Assembly: GCF_013359695.1 (NCBI RefSeq)
Contig: NZ_JABFMU010000047.1
Location: 1 to 51,476, forward strand
Length of the DNA: 51,476 bases
DNA from: Pseudomonas sp. C2B4
GTDB lineage: Bacteria > Pseudomonadota > Gammaproteobacteria > Pseudomonadales > Pseudomonadaceae
Direction of reading: 5' to 3'
Shown: positions 15,923 to 25,109 of the stretch, in pieces
How positions within the stretch are numbered: position 1 is the stretch's first letter
Layout of the letters: each line of letters opens with the position of its first letter
Program-made: the position numbers and the translations under genes
The notes under the pieces: model-generated
Told to the model about the DNA's origin: nothing
What the model saw: the letters and a program-made list of their open reading frames with translations, nothing else
Database searches by the model: none

Positions 15923-18202
15923 CTACATGGCAGAGGTAAAAAGCGTCGGCGCAATCGACCACCAGCGCGGCAGCAACTGCTTGATCCTGCTCTCGGCAAA
16001 CCGGTCATCGATCAGCATCACCACCCCTTCGTCCTGTTGCGTCCGAATCACCCGCCCGGCGGCCTGCACCAGTTTCTGTATGCCAGGGTAGAGGTAGGTG
16101 TAGTCGTAGCCCGCACCGAAAATGGCGGCCATGCGCCGTTTCATCTGCTCGTTGACCGGATTGAACTGCGCCAGCCCCAGGGTGGCGATGAACGCGCCGA
16201 TCAACCGTGCACCGGGCAAGTCGATGCCCTCGCCGAATGCCCCGCCCAGTACCGCGAAGCCGATGCCCTCACCGTCTTCAGTGAACTGATCGAGAAACTG
16301 CTGACGTTGCGTTTCACCCATGCCACGGGACTGCGACCACAGGTTGATACGTGGATGCCGTTCGGCCAGCAACTGCATCACTTGCTGCAAATAATCGAAG
16401 CTGCTGAAAAACGCGAGGTAGTTGCCGGGACGTTGGCTGAATTGTTCGGCGATCAACTCGACAATCGGCGCCACGGATGCTTGGCGATGGGCGAACCGCG
16501 TGGAGATCCGGCTGACGATGTGCACCTGCAACTGCCTGGCGTCAAACGGCGATTCGACGTCAATGCACACCGTGTTCGCCGGCGTCCCCAGCAGGTCGGC
16601 GTAGTAATGACGTGGGCTGAGGGTCGCCGAGAACAGGACGGTGCTGCGTGCCGCCGTCAGGCGTGGCCCGATGAAACCGGCGGGCACCACATTTCGCAGG
16701 CATAGTTGCGAAAGATTGCGCTTGCGTTCGAGGTCGCGCTTGCTGATATCGAACAGGAAGTGCTCATCGAAGCACTCGGCCACCCGGCAGAACTGCAGCA
16801 TGTCGAAGTAAAAACCCTGGAGTGCGCTGTCCAGCCCCTGAGGGTGATCGTTCAGGTAGTCACTGATGCTCGCCGTGCAGGCTGACAACGCCTGAAGCAG
16901 CTTTTCCGGCGCCTTGTCATAAGCCTGATAGGCAACCGGTTGCGGGTCATGCAGGGCGTTCCATTCGCGGTTGACCCGTTGCAACGGTTTTTTCAACGCA
17001 TCCGGGGCCGTTTTTCGTACCGCGTTGAGGGTCGCTTGATCGAGGCTGGCGCTGTACATCTGGCGGCCGCGCTCCACCAGATTATGGGCCTCGTCCACCA
17101 ACACCGCGACGTTCCATTGACTGGCTTGGGCCAACCCGAACAACAAGGCGCTGAAGTCGAAGTAGTAGTTGTAATCGGCAACCACCACGTCAGCCCAACG
17201 CGCCATTTCCTGGCTCAGGTAATACGGACAGACCCCATGTTCCAGGGCGATCCGGCGCAGGGCGCCCTGATCCAACAGGCTCAGTTCGCTGGCAGCCTGG
17301 CGGGCGGCCGGCAAACGGTCATAGAAACCCTGGGCCAACGGGCAGGATTCGCCGTGACAGGCCTTGTCCGGATGCTCGCAGGCCTTGTCCCGGGCAATCA
17401 TCTCCAGAACGCGCAAGGGCGGTGCATTGGCGCGATCGAGGATCACCTGCGCAGCGTCCAGCGCCAGTTTGCGTCCCGGGGTTTTCGCCGTGAGGAAGAA
17501 CACCTTGTCCAGTTGCTGCGGCGCCAGGGCCTTGAGCATCGGAAACAGGGTGCCGACGGTCTTGCCAATCCCTGTCGGTGCCTGGGCCATCAGGCAACGA
17601 CCGGTGCTGACGGCCTTGAACACCGATTCGGCCAGATGGCGCTGCCCGGGTCGAAAATCGGCATGGGGGAACGCCAACTGTTGTGCCGCTCGGTTACGCC
17701 CCTCGCGATGGACCGTTTCCTGCTCGGCCCAGTGCAGGAACCGCGTGCACTGCTGTTCGAAGAACTGCCCCAACTGCGTGGCGCTGAAGGACTCGACGAG
17801 GCAGGTTTCCTTTTCGCTGACGATGTCGAAGTACACCAGCGCCAGATTGATCTGCTCAAGTTGCAGCTTCCGGCACATCAGCCAGCCGTAGATTTTCGCC
17901 TGGGCCCAGTGCAGCTGGCGGTGATTGCCCGGCTGCTTGCTCAAGTCGCCACGGTAGGTCTTGACTTCTTCCAGGCAGTTTTGCGCGGGATCGTAGCCAT
18001 CCGCCCTGCCCTTGACTGTCAGGCCTTCAAACAGGCCTTCGAGCGCAATTTCACTTTGGTAACCCTCGCTACGCCGGGACGCCACGGTGCGATGCCCGAC
18101 GATGCCCTCCAGCGCGGTCGGCGACGGTGTAAAGCGCAGGTCGAGGTCGCCGGTCTTGGCAGTGAATTCACACAGCGCCCGCACCGCGATGCTGTAATTC
18201 AA
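15923..18202 (-). CDS. XPD/DinG-type Fe-S DNA helicase with N-terminal Cas4-like nuclease domain
   Basis: This is a superfamily 2 helicase of the DEAD_2/Rad3 type, likely a 5'-3' translocase. The N-terminal region shows a PD-(D/E)xK pattern (GRADGYD then LEEVK, about residues 65-81) like RecB/Cas4 nucleases. Walker A is QAPTGIGKT (about 206-214) and the DEAH box is VLVDEAHNL. Four cysteines for a [4Fe-4S] cluster are visible: C and C in ACEHPDKAC, then ESCP and GVCPYY. The C-terminal motif VI segment is QAAGRVIRT. I choose the TTG at 18202 (then NYSIAVRALCEF, 760 residues) because it overlaps the upstream gene's TGA as TTGA, with GGAG 8 nt before it. An upstream GTG at 18232 is possible. It pairs with the FAN1-type nuclease. 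Confidence 0.88.
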   Translation of the reverse strand: MNYSIAVRALCEFTAKTGDLDLRFTPSPTALEGIVGHRTVASRRSEGYQSEIALEGLFEGLTVKGRADGYDPAQNCLEEVKTYRGDLSKQPGNHRQLHWAQAKIYGWLMCRKLQLEQINLALVYFDIVSEKETCLVESFSATQLGQFFEQQCTRFLHWAEQETVHREGRNRAAQQLAFPHADFRPGQRHLAESVFKAVSTGRCLMAQAPTGIGKTVGTLFPMLKALAPQQLDKVFFLTAKTPGRKLALDAAQVILDRANAPPLRVLEMIARDKACEHPDKACHGESCPLAQGFYDRLPAARQAASELSLLDQGALRRIALEHGVCPYYLSQEMARWADVVVADYNYYFDFSALLFGLAQASQWNVAVLVDEAHNLVERGRQMYSASLDQATLNAVRKTAPDALKKPLQRVNREWNALHDPQPVAYQAYDKAPEKLLQALSACTASISDYLNDHPQGLDSALQGFYFDMLQFCRVAECFDEHFLFDISKRDLERKRNLSQLCLRNVVPAGFIGPRLTAARSTVLFSATLSPRHYYADLLGTPANTVCIDVESPFDARQLQVHIVSRISTRFAHRQASVAPIVELIAEQFSQRPGNYLAFFSSFDYLQQVMQLLAERHPRINLWSQSRGMGETQRQQFLDQFTEDGEGIGFAVLGGAFGEGIDLPGARLIGAFIATLGLAQFNPVNEQMKRRMAAIFGAGYDYTYLYPGIQKLVQAAGRVIRTQQDEGVVMLIDDRFAESRIKQLLPRWWSIAPTLFTSAM

Positions 18203-19851
18203 GCGTCCTGCTCCGCCCACTGCACGTAACACACGGCAATCGGCATGTGGTGCTCATGGCAGAACTCCAGCCAGCGCAGCTGGTTATCCTGCAAGCGATC
18301 CCCCGGGCCTTTGACTTCGATCATGCGGTAGGTCTTTTGCTGCGGCCAGAACTGGATCAGGTCCGGCATCCCGGCGCGATTGGCCTTGATGTCGAGCAAC
18401 AACCGGTTGAACCAGTGCTTGAGGTGCTCGGCCGGAAAGCAGTCCAATGCCTGTTCCAGCAATTCCTCGCCCAGTACGTTCCAGAAGACGAAGGGCGACT
18501 GTACGCCCCATTTCTCGGCATAGCGCTCGCGGATGGTGTGCCGATAACGCCCGTCGTCGAGTTCCGCGAGGCAGGCCTGGAACAAGTCGGTCCGGCGCTC
18601 ATGGAAATCTTCATTGAGCAGGTCCACCGGGCCGCGCTGGAACGGATGGAAAAACGCCCCGGGCAAGGGCGCGAAAATCGCCGGCCAGCAGAGCAGACCG
18701 AACAGTGAGTTGATCAGCGTATTTTCGACGTAATGCACGGGCGCCGACGCCTCCGCCAGGTGCGCCTGAACGTAAAACTCCACCGACATCACCGGATCGG
18801 TCCTGGGCAGTTGCAGGTCCAGGCGCTGCATTTCCCGCGCAGGCGCTCGCTTGGCTGGCGGCCCACCCAGTTTGCGCCGCAGCCGGGGCAACACGCGCAG
18901 CAATTGCTGTTGCTCGGCGGCGCTTTGCGGCGATTGTTCCGCCTCGGTGGCGAGATCCAGGGCCAGCTGATACTCCCCACAAAGCTCCAGCACGCGAATC
19001 AGGCGCAGGCGAGCGCCGGGATAGGCACACTGGCGATACAGCGCCAGCGCCGTGGCGTAATCCGCCATGCGTTCACATTGCTGGGCGATCTGGAACAGCA
19101 GCTTGTCACGCCGTCTTTGCAGCCAGGGGTTGATCAGCGTCAAACCGTTGATCTGCTCGACAACCCCGGCCACCTCTTCGCCAGCCTCGAATAGCTGCTG
19201 GCAATGGTGAAGGAACAGACAGGCATCGACGTCCTCGCGGCTGCGCAAGCCTCGCGAATCGGCGCTGAAGTCGACTTTTTCGTAGGTTAAGATCCCAAGG
19301 TCTGCCAGCACGAATTCGGACCAATCCTGGTAAAGATTGCCGAAAAACATCAAGCGCAAGCGATCGCACAGGCCCATGATGGTCAAGCTGAACAATCGGT
19401 CGTCCAACGACGGACACCAGTCACTGAAACTGCGCGTTTCGGGAAACTGCTCGACCAGTATGGGCAGCCAATCGGCTTTTTTTCCCTTGGGCTGGTCGAT
19501 GGCGCTGCCCAGGCATTGAACAATTTCCGCCTTGAGCAGTACGTCGAACAGTCCTTCGATCGACAACGGCAGTTGATCATCGACCCAACCCAGCGCCACA
19601 AGCGGTTCGGCTGCGCTCGCGATGTCACCAATTTCCGCGTAATGCAGTTTGCTGCACCTGAAATGAATGCCCTTGCGCATGACCATTCTGACCAGCAACG
19701 CCCGGGATTCACGGGGCAGATCGTTGAAGTCGGCGATGAACCGTTGCTCTTCGATGCTCAACACATCGCCATAGCGATGCTCAAGCCAATCAAGCACTTG
19801 CATGAAGTTGTTCAGGTAATAGAACGGATCGTCGAGAGGGTTTACAGTCAC
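18199..19851 (-). CDS. FAN1-type structure-specific nuclease (VRR-NUC domain)
   Basis: Bacterial FAN1 homologues cut branched DNA 5' flaps and can act on interstrand crosslinks. The 550-residue protein ends with a VRR-NUC domain. The catalytic motifs are GMPDLIQFW and YRMIEVKGPGDRLQDNQLRW, giving the PD...ExK signature, at about residues 485-530. The N-terminal part (NFMQVLDWLEHRYGDVLSIEEQRFIADF, LLVRMVMRKGIHFR) fits the SAP-like and TPR-containing region of FAN1. The start is GTG (complement of 19849-19851) without a clear Shine-Dalgarno; a later ATG at residue 17 is an alternative. The stop overlaps the helicase TTG start, so the pair is one unit. Length matches the P. aeruginosa relative as I recall it. 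Confidence 0.88.
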   Translation of the reverse strand: MTVNPLDDPFYYLNNFMQVLDWLEHRYGDVLSIEEQRFIADFNDLPRESRALLVRMVMRKGIHFRCSKLHYAEIGDIASAAEPLVALGWVDDQLPLSIEGLFDVLLKAEIVQCLGSAIDQPKGKKADWLPILVEQFPETRSFSDWCPSLDDRLFSLTIMGLCDRLRLMFFGNLYQDWSEFVLADLGILTYEKVDFSADSRGLRSREDVDACLFLHHCQQLFEAGEEVAGVVEQINGLTLINPWLQRRRDKLLFQIAQQCERMADYATALALYRQCAYPGARLRLIRVLELCGEYQLALDLATEAEQSPQSAAEQQQLLRVLPRLRRKLGGPPAKRAPAREMQRLDLQLPRTDPVMSVEFYVQAHLAEASAPVHYVENTLINSLFGLLCWPAIFAPLPGAFFHPFQRGPVDLLNEDFHERRTDLFQACLAELDDGRYRHTIRERYAEKWGVQSPFVFWNVLGEELLEQALDCFPAEHLKHWFNRLLLDIKANRAGMPDLIQFWPQQKTYRMIEVKGPGDRLQDNQLRWLEFCHEHHMPIAVCYVQWAEQDA

Positions 19852-19978
19852 GGGAAAGGGGCCATGGCGAGCGAGTACTGGTTATGCGTACAGATACCAG
19901 TAACGCCCTGCCCGGCGCAATCGGAAATGGATGGGTGGAGGCGCTGTCAGTTAAATTTTTCAATCCATCGAACTTTCT

Positions 19979-20027
19979 GCGGTTGCGTGGCACCAACCGC
20001 AATAGAGGTACTGTCGTTAGCGACAGT
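19979..20027 (+). promoter_or_regulatory. Two perfect hairpins in the leader of the small lipoprotein gene
   Basis: GCGGTTG (19979-19985) pairs with CAACCGC (19994-20000) across an 8-nt loop. ACTGTCG (20010-20016) pairs with CGACAGT (20021-20027) across TTAG. Both lie 35-85 nt before the ATG in the gap shared with the divergent FAN1 gene. They could be leader structures or, for the second, an 18-bp operator. No regulator is identifiable. Confidence 0.45.
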
Positions 20028-20061
20028 CGCAGCGAATTTTTGAAGTGTTTTAGAGGCGGTT

Positions 20062-20286
20062 ATGAACATCAAGACTCTGGGTTATCCCTTGGCAGCAGCA
20101 GCGTTCATGATGCTGACCGGCTGCTCGACGCCAACCGTCGTGACTTTGCAGAACGGCACCCAGTATCTGACCAAGGACATGCCGAAAACCAAGACCAAGG
20201 ATGGGTTCTTCGAATTCGAGGATATTTCCGGAGCGAAAGTCAAAGTCCGGGCCGATGAAGTGACAACGATTCGCAAGGAAGACTGA
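20062..20286 (+). CDS. YgdI/YgdR family (DUF903) small lipoprotein
   Basis: This 74-residue envelope lipoprotein has a signal peptide with lipobox LTGC (Cys at residue 21), after which the mature chain follows the YgdI/YgdR pattern: a short SH3-like barrel containing VVTLQNGTQYLTKDMPK, GFFEFEDISGAKVKVRADEV. Function in the family is unknown; members are often abundant or stress-induced. The ribosome site is AGAGGCGG before ATG. It is transcribed away from the FAN1-helicase pair and ends just before a REP pair, so it is probably monocistronic. Two hairpins precede it. Confidence 0.88.
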   Translation: MNIKTLGYPLAAAAFMMLTGCSTPTVVTLQNGTQYLTKDMPKTKTKDGFFEFEDISGAKVKVRADEVTTIRKED

Positions 20287-20301
20287 AGACCGCGTTATCG
20301 T

Positions 20302-20369
20302 TCATCGCGAGCAGGCTCGCTCCCACATTGGACCGCATACTCCTGTGGGAGCGGGCTTACCCGCGAAGA
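20302..20369. repeat. REP pair between the lipoprotein and lipase genes
   Basis: Two REPs in opposite orientation lie at 20302-20329 (CATCGCGAGCAGGCTCGCTC and onward) and 20342-20369 (CCTGTGGGAGCGGGCTTACC and onward), with only about 12 bp between them. They sit between the 3' ends of two convergent genes, where they could act as a two-sided transcription stop. No T-rich terminator is seen here. Confidence 0.8.
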
Positions 20370-20394
20370 GGCCCCTTCAGGCGCCGAATCCCCC

Positions 20395-22248
20395 TCAGGC
20401 GATCACAATTCCCGCACCCGACAAACTGTCCAGCCCCACACCGACCAACGTCACTGAATCATTGCCAAACGTCAACACGGTATCCTGTCCCACCACCGAG
20501 GCATGGGCCCGAAAATCGTCGATTGGCGCCACACCTTGTACCCCGAGAAACACCAGTTTGTCGTTCGCCTGGTAGCCCAGCACCCGGTCGTGGCCAAACG
20601 CGCCGCTAAACAGGAACGTATCGATCCCGCCCCCCGACTCCAGCAGGTCGTTACCGGCCCCGCCGACCAACACATCGTTGCCCTTGCCGCCGATCAAATG
20701 ATCGTTGCCGTCGAGGCCGAACAACCAATCGCCGATCGCCTGGGCCTTGAGCGTATCGTTCCCCGCGCCCCCCTTGGCCGACGACGCATACTGGGTCAAC
20801 TGGTTGCCGGCCAACAACCCGTTGGCGGTGACGCTGTGAGTCACGTCATCCTTGAGCAGCCCCCATAGAAAGCCCGGTTCCTTGCTGACGATGCCGCCGA
20901 TGTCACGGGTGATGCTGATGCCGCCTTCGGCATCGCGGATGTACAGGTTGCCGGCGCCGTCGTTGGCAAAGTCGAAATGCTTCACCGATTGCTGCAAGTC
21001 GAGCACGTTGTGGCCCTTGCCGCCCAACAGGATGTTGTAGCCACCGGCATCACGGAAGGTGTCGTTGCCGTCGCGGCCTTCCAGATAGTCGTTGCCCTTG
21101 CCGCCCTGAATCAGATCGTTGCCGTCACTACCAATGATGAAGGTGCTGCCCTTGTGAGGTTCGGCATTGCGGTTGAGGTCCTGGACCCAGGTATTGGCCC
21201 GGGCCGGGTCTGAAAGGTTGGCCACGATGATGGTCGAATCTTTACGGGTGAGGTCGTAGAACCGGGATTCCAGCACTCGGGTCATGCCATCGCCGTAACC
21301 GGTGGGCAAATGGGAAATCCAGGTCGGAATGTTGAGAATGGAAAACGGCAGCAGATTCCAGGCAGTCGATGCGTAGTGGTCGTTGAAGCTGACGATGTTG
21401 TTGGTGGCCGAGGCTTGATCGGCATCGTGCACGCCGACCGATGCCAGGTTGAACGCCGCGCCGTCCAGCGCACGGAAAACGGGATCGTTTTCATAGCCGA
21501 TGTTCAGCACCTTGTCGCTGCTGCTCTGGGTCGGCGAGGCGTAGGCGATGTAGTTGGCATCCTGGAAGAAACCGCCCCATTGCTCACTGCTCAAGTCCGC
21601 CAGGCTGTTGACCGCCAACCCGCCGAGGCTATGCCCGCTGACCAGCACATCCTTGCCCGACAACCCGTTGGCCCGGGCAAACGCTGCGACATCCGCAAGC
21701 AGCTTGCCGAACGCTTCACCCACATAGTTTTTCGCATAATCCTGTGGGCCCAACGCCGCCAACAGATCATTGATGACATCGCCGATGGAGTCGCTGATCT
21801 GAATTTCACGAGGACCACTGGTGCCACGAAAGGCGATGCCGATTTCCGTGAGGTGCCCCTGAGCGTCGTACTTGCCGAGGATTTCCACCTGCGCGCTGGT
21901 GTAACCGGCCTTTTCGCCGAAGAAGGTTCCCCGGGCATCGACTTTGCCGTCATAACCCAGCTGCGCAGCGGTAATGGGGGTCCAGCCGGCTTGTCGCACG
22001 GCGTCCAGTGCAGCTTTTTCCGAATCGGGGTTCCAGGGAATGCCGGGAATCACCCCTTGGGAATCGGTGCCGCCAATCAACGCGGTCACCAGGGTCGCCG
22101 GCAGGCCCAAGCCGAAACCGTTGTGCTGGTAACCGGTGGCAAATCCGTTGTCGAGGTTGTGATAGGAGTACAGCGTGATCGCCATCGCGTCGGTGAACAA
22201 CGCTTTGGCGTCTGTTGTGCTCAAGTTCTTGTAGTCGTACACACCCAT
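20395..22248 (-). CDS. lipA: RTX lipase/polyurethanase, family I.3 (LipA/TliA/PueA type)
   Basis: This secreted triacylglycerol lipase, whose relatives also cleave polyester polyurethane, leaves the cell by type I secretion. I start at ATG 22248 (MGVYDYKNLS), behind GAGAGAGG, giving 617 residues, the usual length. Ser207 lies in VSGHSLGG, the catalytic nucleophile position known for family I.3; NPHNP-type export signals are absent at the N-terminus, as expected. The C-terminal half carries Ca2+-binding nonapeptides such as GGKGNDYLEGRDGNDTF, GGAGNDTL and GGKGNDVLVGGAGNDLL. The chain ends with a hydrophobic tail, SGAGIVIA. It lies 138 nt downstream of aprF, so the adjacent AprDEF exporter probably secretes it. 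Confidence 0.95.
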   Translation of the reverse strand: MGVYDYKNLSTTDAKALFTDAMAITLYSYHNLDNGFATGYQHNGFGLGLPATLVTALIGGTDSQGVIPGIPWNPDSEKAALDAVRQAGWTPITAAQLGYDGKVDARGTFFGEKAGYTSAQVEILGKYDAQGHLTEIGIAFRGTSGPREIQISDSIGDVINDLLAALGPQDYAKNYVGEAFGKLLADVAAFARANGLSGKDVLVSGHSLGGLAVNSLADLSSEQWGGFFQDANYIAYASPTQSSSDKVLNIGYENDPVFRALDGAAFNLASVGVHDADQASATNNIVSFNDHYASTAWNLLPFSILNIPTWISHLPTGYGDGMTRVLESRFYDLTRKDSTIIVANLSDPARANTWVQDLNRNAEPHKGSTFIIGSDGNDLIQGGKGNDYLEGRDGNDTFRDAGGYNILLGGKGHNVLDLQQSVKHFDFANDGAGNLYIRDAEGGISITRDIGGIVSKEPGFLWGLLKDDVTHSVTANGLLAGNQLTQYASSAKGGAGNDTLKAQAIGDWLFGLDGNDHLIGGKGNDVLVGGAGNDLLESGGGIDTFLFSGAFGHDRVLGYQANDKLVFLGVQGVAPIDDFRAHASVVGQDTVLTFGNDSVTLVGVGLDSLSGAGIVIA

Positions 22249-22386
22249 GGGTATTGCCTCTCTCTTTGTTGGAATTATCAGAGATGGCTCACAGCCGGGA
22301 CGCCTCACTCATGAGGTGTTCCGGAGCCTCCGTGCTGTTACAAAAACCTGATCATGTCGTTGCCGCTTTCCCGACGTGCCTGTGCG

Positions 22387-23757
22387 TCACTGATTAATCC
22401 CCGGACCTTGTCCGAACGCTTCGTCAACCTTGGCCAAATCCTGCTCACTCAAGGTCCCGGCGTAGTAATGCAACTTGGTCCACGCCATCAGGTAGTCGTA
22501 ACGGGCCTGGGCCAGGTCGCGCCGGGTGGTGAACAGTTGCTGTTCGGCGTTCAGCGCATCGAGATTGACCCGTTCCCCGCCCAGGATGCTTTGTTTGGTC
22601 GACACCACCAGCTCCTCGGCGGAAACCAGGGCTTTCTGATAGGCGCGCAATTTGCTCACCCCCGACAGGCAGGCACTGAATTGCCGACGCAACTCGATCA
22701 GAGTCTCCCGAGTCTTGCCATCCAGTTCGTACTCGGCCTGCTCCATCGCCCGGCTGGCCTGGCGAGTCGACGCGGAAACGCCGCCGCCGGCGTATAGCGG
22801 CACATTCACCTCGATGCCGATGGTGTTGGTGTCGTATCGCTGGTTGTAGGTGTTACCGCTTTCCGATTCGTTCTGGCGCACCGTGGCATAGGCGCTTACC
22901 TTGGGCAGGTGCCCGGCCCGATTGCGTTCGACCTCGTAGCGCGCCACTTCCAGCGCCTGGCGTTGGGAAGCCAGGTTCGGGTTGTTGGCTACGGCCATTT
23001 CATGCCAGGTATCGTAATTGGCCGGTTGCAGGGTGAAGGTCTGGAAGTTCGGATCCAGCGGGGCCAGGTCGACAATGTCGATCGCCGGCACGCCAATCAG
23101 CGCACCGAGTTCACGCAGGGATGCATCCTGCTCGTTGCGCGCCTCGATTTCCTCGGCGGTGGCCAGTTCATAACGCGATTCGGCTTCGAGGATGTCGGTG
23201 CGCGTGCCTTCGCCCTGGCGAAACATCTGCTCGTTCTGCTGGAACTGCTGCTCGAAGGCTTTTTTCTTGGCCTGGGCAATGTCGATCTGATCCTGAGCGA
23301 ACAACGCCTGGGTGTAGCTTTCCAGCACCCGCACCAGCAACTCCTGGCTTTTGCCGCGAAAATTTTCGTCGGCGAACAACGCCTGTGCGACACCTTTTCG
23401 ATAAGCCGCGTAGGCCTCGTAGTCGAGCAACGGCTGTTGCAGGGTCAGGCTGGAGCCGTAACTGCTGTAGTTGCGGTCGTCGCTCTGGTTTTGCCCACGC
23501 TCGTTGAGGTAGGTGACCTTGGAGCTGTTACGGCCCTTGTTGTAGTTGTAACCCAGTTTCGGCAAAAGCCCGGCACGGCCGATGGCACGGTTCTCAAGTC
23601 CGGCATCGCGCTCCTTGATGGCCCCAAGGAACACCGGATCATTGCGCAATGCCTGTTCATAAATCTCGAACGGCCCCATGGCCGCCGCGGCCGGGTTGCC
23701 CACGAGCAACATCAAGGCCGCCCCGAGCATGGAAAGCTTATTCATACAGCCGAACAT
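22387..23757 (-). CDS. aprF: Type I secretion outer membrane channel AprF (TolC family)
   Basis: AprF is the TolC-like trimeric outer membrane duct of the alkaline protease/lipase exporter. The 456-residue precursor has a signal peptide ending near NPAAAA, then FEIYEQALRNDPVFLGAIKERDAG, typical of the TolC start. Two repeated OEP domains follow, with long helical segments such as ARYEVERNRAGHLPKVSAYA and a coiled-coil-rich middle. The ATG at 23757 comes right after the aprE stop (TAAGGATG), with GAGG upstream; a second ATG four codons later would give a more usual signal peptide. It is the third gene of aprDEF and the last before the lipase gene. The function assignment depends on context as well as on family. 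Confidence 0.93.
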   Translation of the reverse strand: MFGCMNKLSMLGAALMLLVGNPAAAAMGPFEIYEQALRNDPVFLGAIKERDAGLENRAIGRAGLLPKLGYNYNKGRNSSKVTYLNERGQNQSDDRNYSSYGSSLTLQQPLLDYEAYAAYRKGVAQALFADENFRGKSQELLVRVLESYTQALFAQDQIDIAQAKKKAFEQQFQQNEQMFRQGEGTRTDILEAESRYELATAEEIEARNEQDASLRELGALIGVPAIDIVDLAPLDPNFQTFTLQPANYDTWHEMAVANNPNLASQRQALEVARYEVERNRAGHLPKVSAYATVRQNESESGNTYNQRYDTNTIGIEVNVPLYAGGGVSASTRQASRAMEQAEYELDGKTRETLIELRRQFSACLSGVSKLRAYQKALVSAEELVVSTKQSILGGERVNLDALNAEQQLFTTRRDLAQARYDYLMAWTKLHYYAGTLSEQDLAKVDEAFGQGPGINQ

Positions 23758-23759
23758 CC

Positions 23760-25109
23760 TTATTCCTCGGTCAACGCGGAGCCTGCCCGGTCGAGCAGCG
23801 GTTTGAACAAATAGTTGAGGAGCGAACGTTCACCGGTACGCACGAACATTTCCGCCGGCATGCCGGGCTTGATCACCAGGCCATTGAGTTTTTCCATAGA
23901 CTGGTCACTGACACTGCTGCGCAGCACGTAATACGGTACGCCGGTTTTTTCGTCGACCATCTGGTCGGCGGAAACCAGGCTGACTTCGCCCGGAACACGC
24001 GGGGTGCGACTCTGGTTGAAGGCAGTGAAGAGAATGTCCACCGGCAGGTGCGGACCGACCTTGTCGATGAGGTTGACCGGCAGCCGCCCTTCCACTTCCA
24101 GGCGCGTATCTTGAGGCACGATCTCCAGCAGACTCTCCCCCTGACGCACCACCGCGCCAATGGTATGAACACCCAGGTTCACGGCAATGCCGTCAGCCGT
24201 GGCAATGATCTCGCTGTGCTGCAGGTCGAATCCGGCGGAGGTCAGTTGCTCTTCCAGCGTCACGCTTTTGAGCTGCGCATCGGCCAGTTGGGTGCGCACC
24301 TCTTTCTGGTACTCCTCGATGTGCTGTTGCAGCTTCAGGCGGGACTCGACAATGCCCTGCTCCACCCGGCCGCTTTCGCCGAGGTTCTCGGCCAACTGTT
24401 GCTGCACCTGTGACAGTTGTCGCTGATACTCCATCAACCGGTTGCGCGGGATGTAGCCGTTCTGCGCCAGTGGCGTCAGGTTGTTTAACTGTTGTTGCAA
24501 GGAATCGGCCTGAGCGCTCAAGTCGGTACGGGCGCGGCGCATGCCGGCCAACTGTGCACCGGCACCTTCGATACTGGCGCGCAAGGCGGCTTGCTCACGG
24601 GCGAAGGCATCGCGGCGGCTGCTGAACAACTGACGCTGGCCTTCCAGCACCAACGCCAGGCGCGGGTCGGGATCGTTGCTCAGTTCAACGGGGAAATTCA
24701 CCTGTTTGAGGTTATCCCGCTCGCTTTGCCATCGAGCGAGGCTCGCCCAGGCCATGCGGTACTGCGCTTGCAGCGATTGAACATCCGCAGCGACCTGAGT
24801 CTGGTCAAGCTGGAACAGCGGCTGGCCCTGTTTCACCAACTGACCCTCGCGGACCAGAATCTGACTGACCACGCCGCTGCTCATCGACTGCACGGCCTTG
24901 CGCTTGCCCGAAACCACCACCGTGCCCTGCACCGGTATGCCCTGATCGAGTGGCGCGAGGCTGGCCCAGAGGAAGAAACTGCCTGCGCCGAGGAGCGCGA
25001 GCATCCAGCCCAGGCGGACGAAGTAACGTGCGTCGCGTTCAGGACGCTGGGCCAGGTAGTCCTGGTCCATTGCCGATTCGTCGTGTGGGTTCATGTGTGT
25101 GCCGCTCAT
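23760..25109 (-). CDS. aprE: Type I secretion membrane fusion protein AprE (HlyD family)
   Basis: AprE bridges the AprD ABC transporter and the AprF channel across the periplasm. The 449-residue protein has one N-terminal membrane helix (LGWMLALLGAGSFFLWASLAPL), then the lipoyl-like half-motif VVVSGKRKAVQSMSSGVVSQILVREGQLVKQGQPL. A long alpha-helical hairpin follows (about residues 100-290), then the beta-barrel RLEVEGRLPVNLIDKVGPHLPV. The start ATG overlaps the aprD stop (ATGA at 25106-25109), and an ATG five codons downstream is an alternative. Translation is thus coupled in the order D-E-F. The length and the typical C-terminal LNYLFKPLLDRAGSALTEE match PrtE/AprE proteins. Confidence 0.94.
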   Translation of the reverse strand: MSGTHMNPHDESAMDQDYLAQRPERDARYFVRLGWMLALLGAGSFFLWASLAPLDQGIPVQGTVVVSGKRKAVQSMSSGVVSQILVREGQLVKQGQPLFQLDQTQVAADVQSLQAQYRMAWASLARWQSERDNLKQVNFPVELSNDPDPRLALVLEGQRQLFSSRRDAFAREQAALRASIEGAGAQLAGMRRARTDLSAQADSLQQQLNNLTPLAQNGYIPRNRLMEYQRQLSQVQQQLAENLGESGRVEQGIVESRLKLQQHIEEYQKEVRTQLADAQLKSVTLEEQLTSAGFDLQHSEIIATADGIAVNLGVHTIGAVVRQGESLLEIVPQDTRLEVEGRLPVNLIDKVGPHLPVDILFTAFNQSRTPRVPGEVSLVSADQMVDEKTGVPYYVLRSSVSDQSMEKLNGLVIKPGMPAEMFVRTGERSLLNYLFKPLLDRAGSALTEE

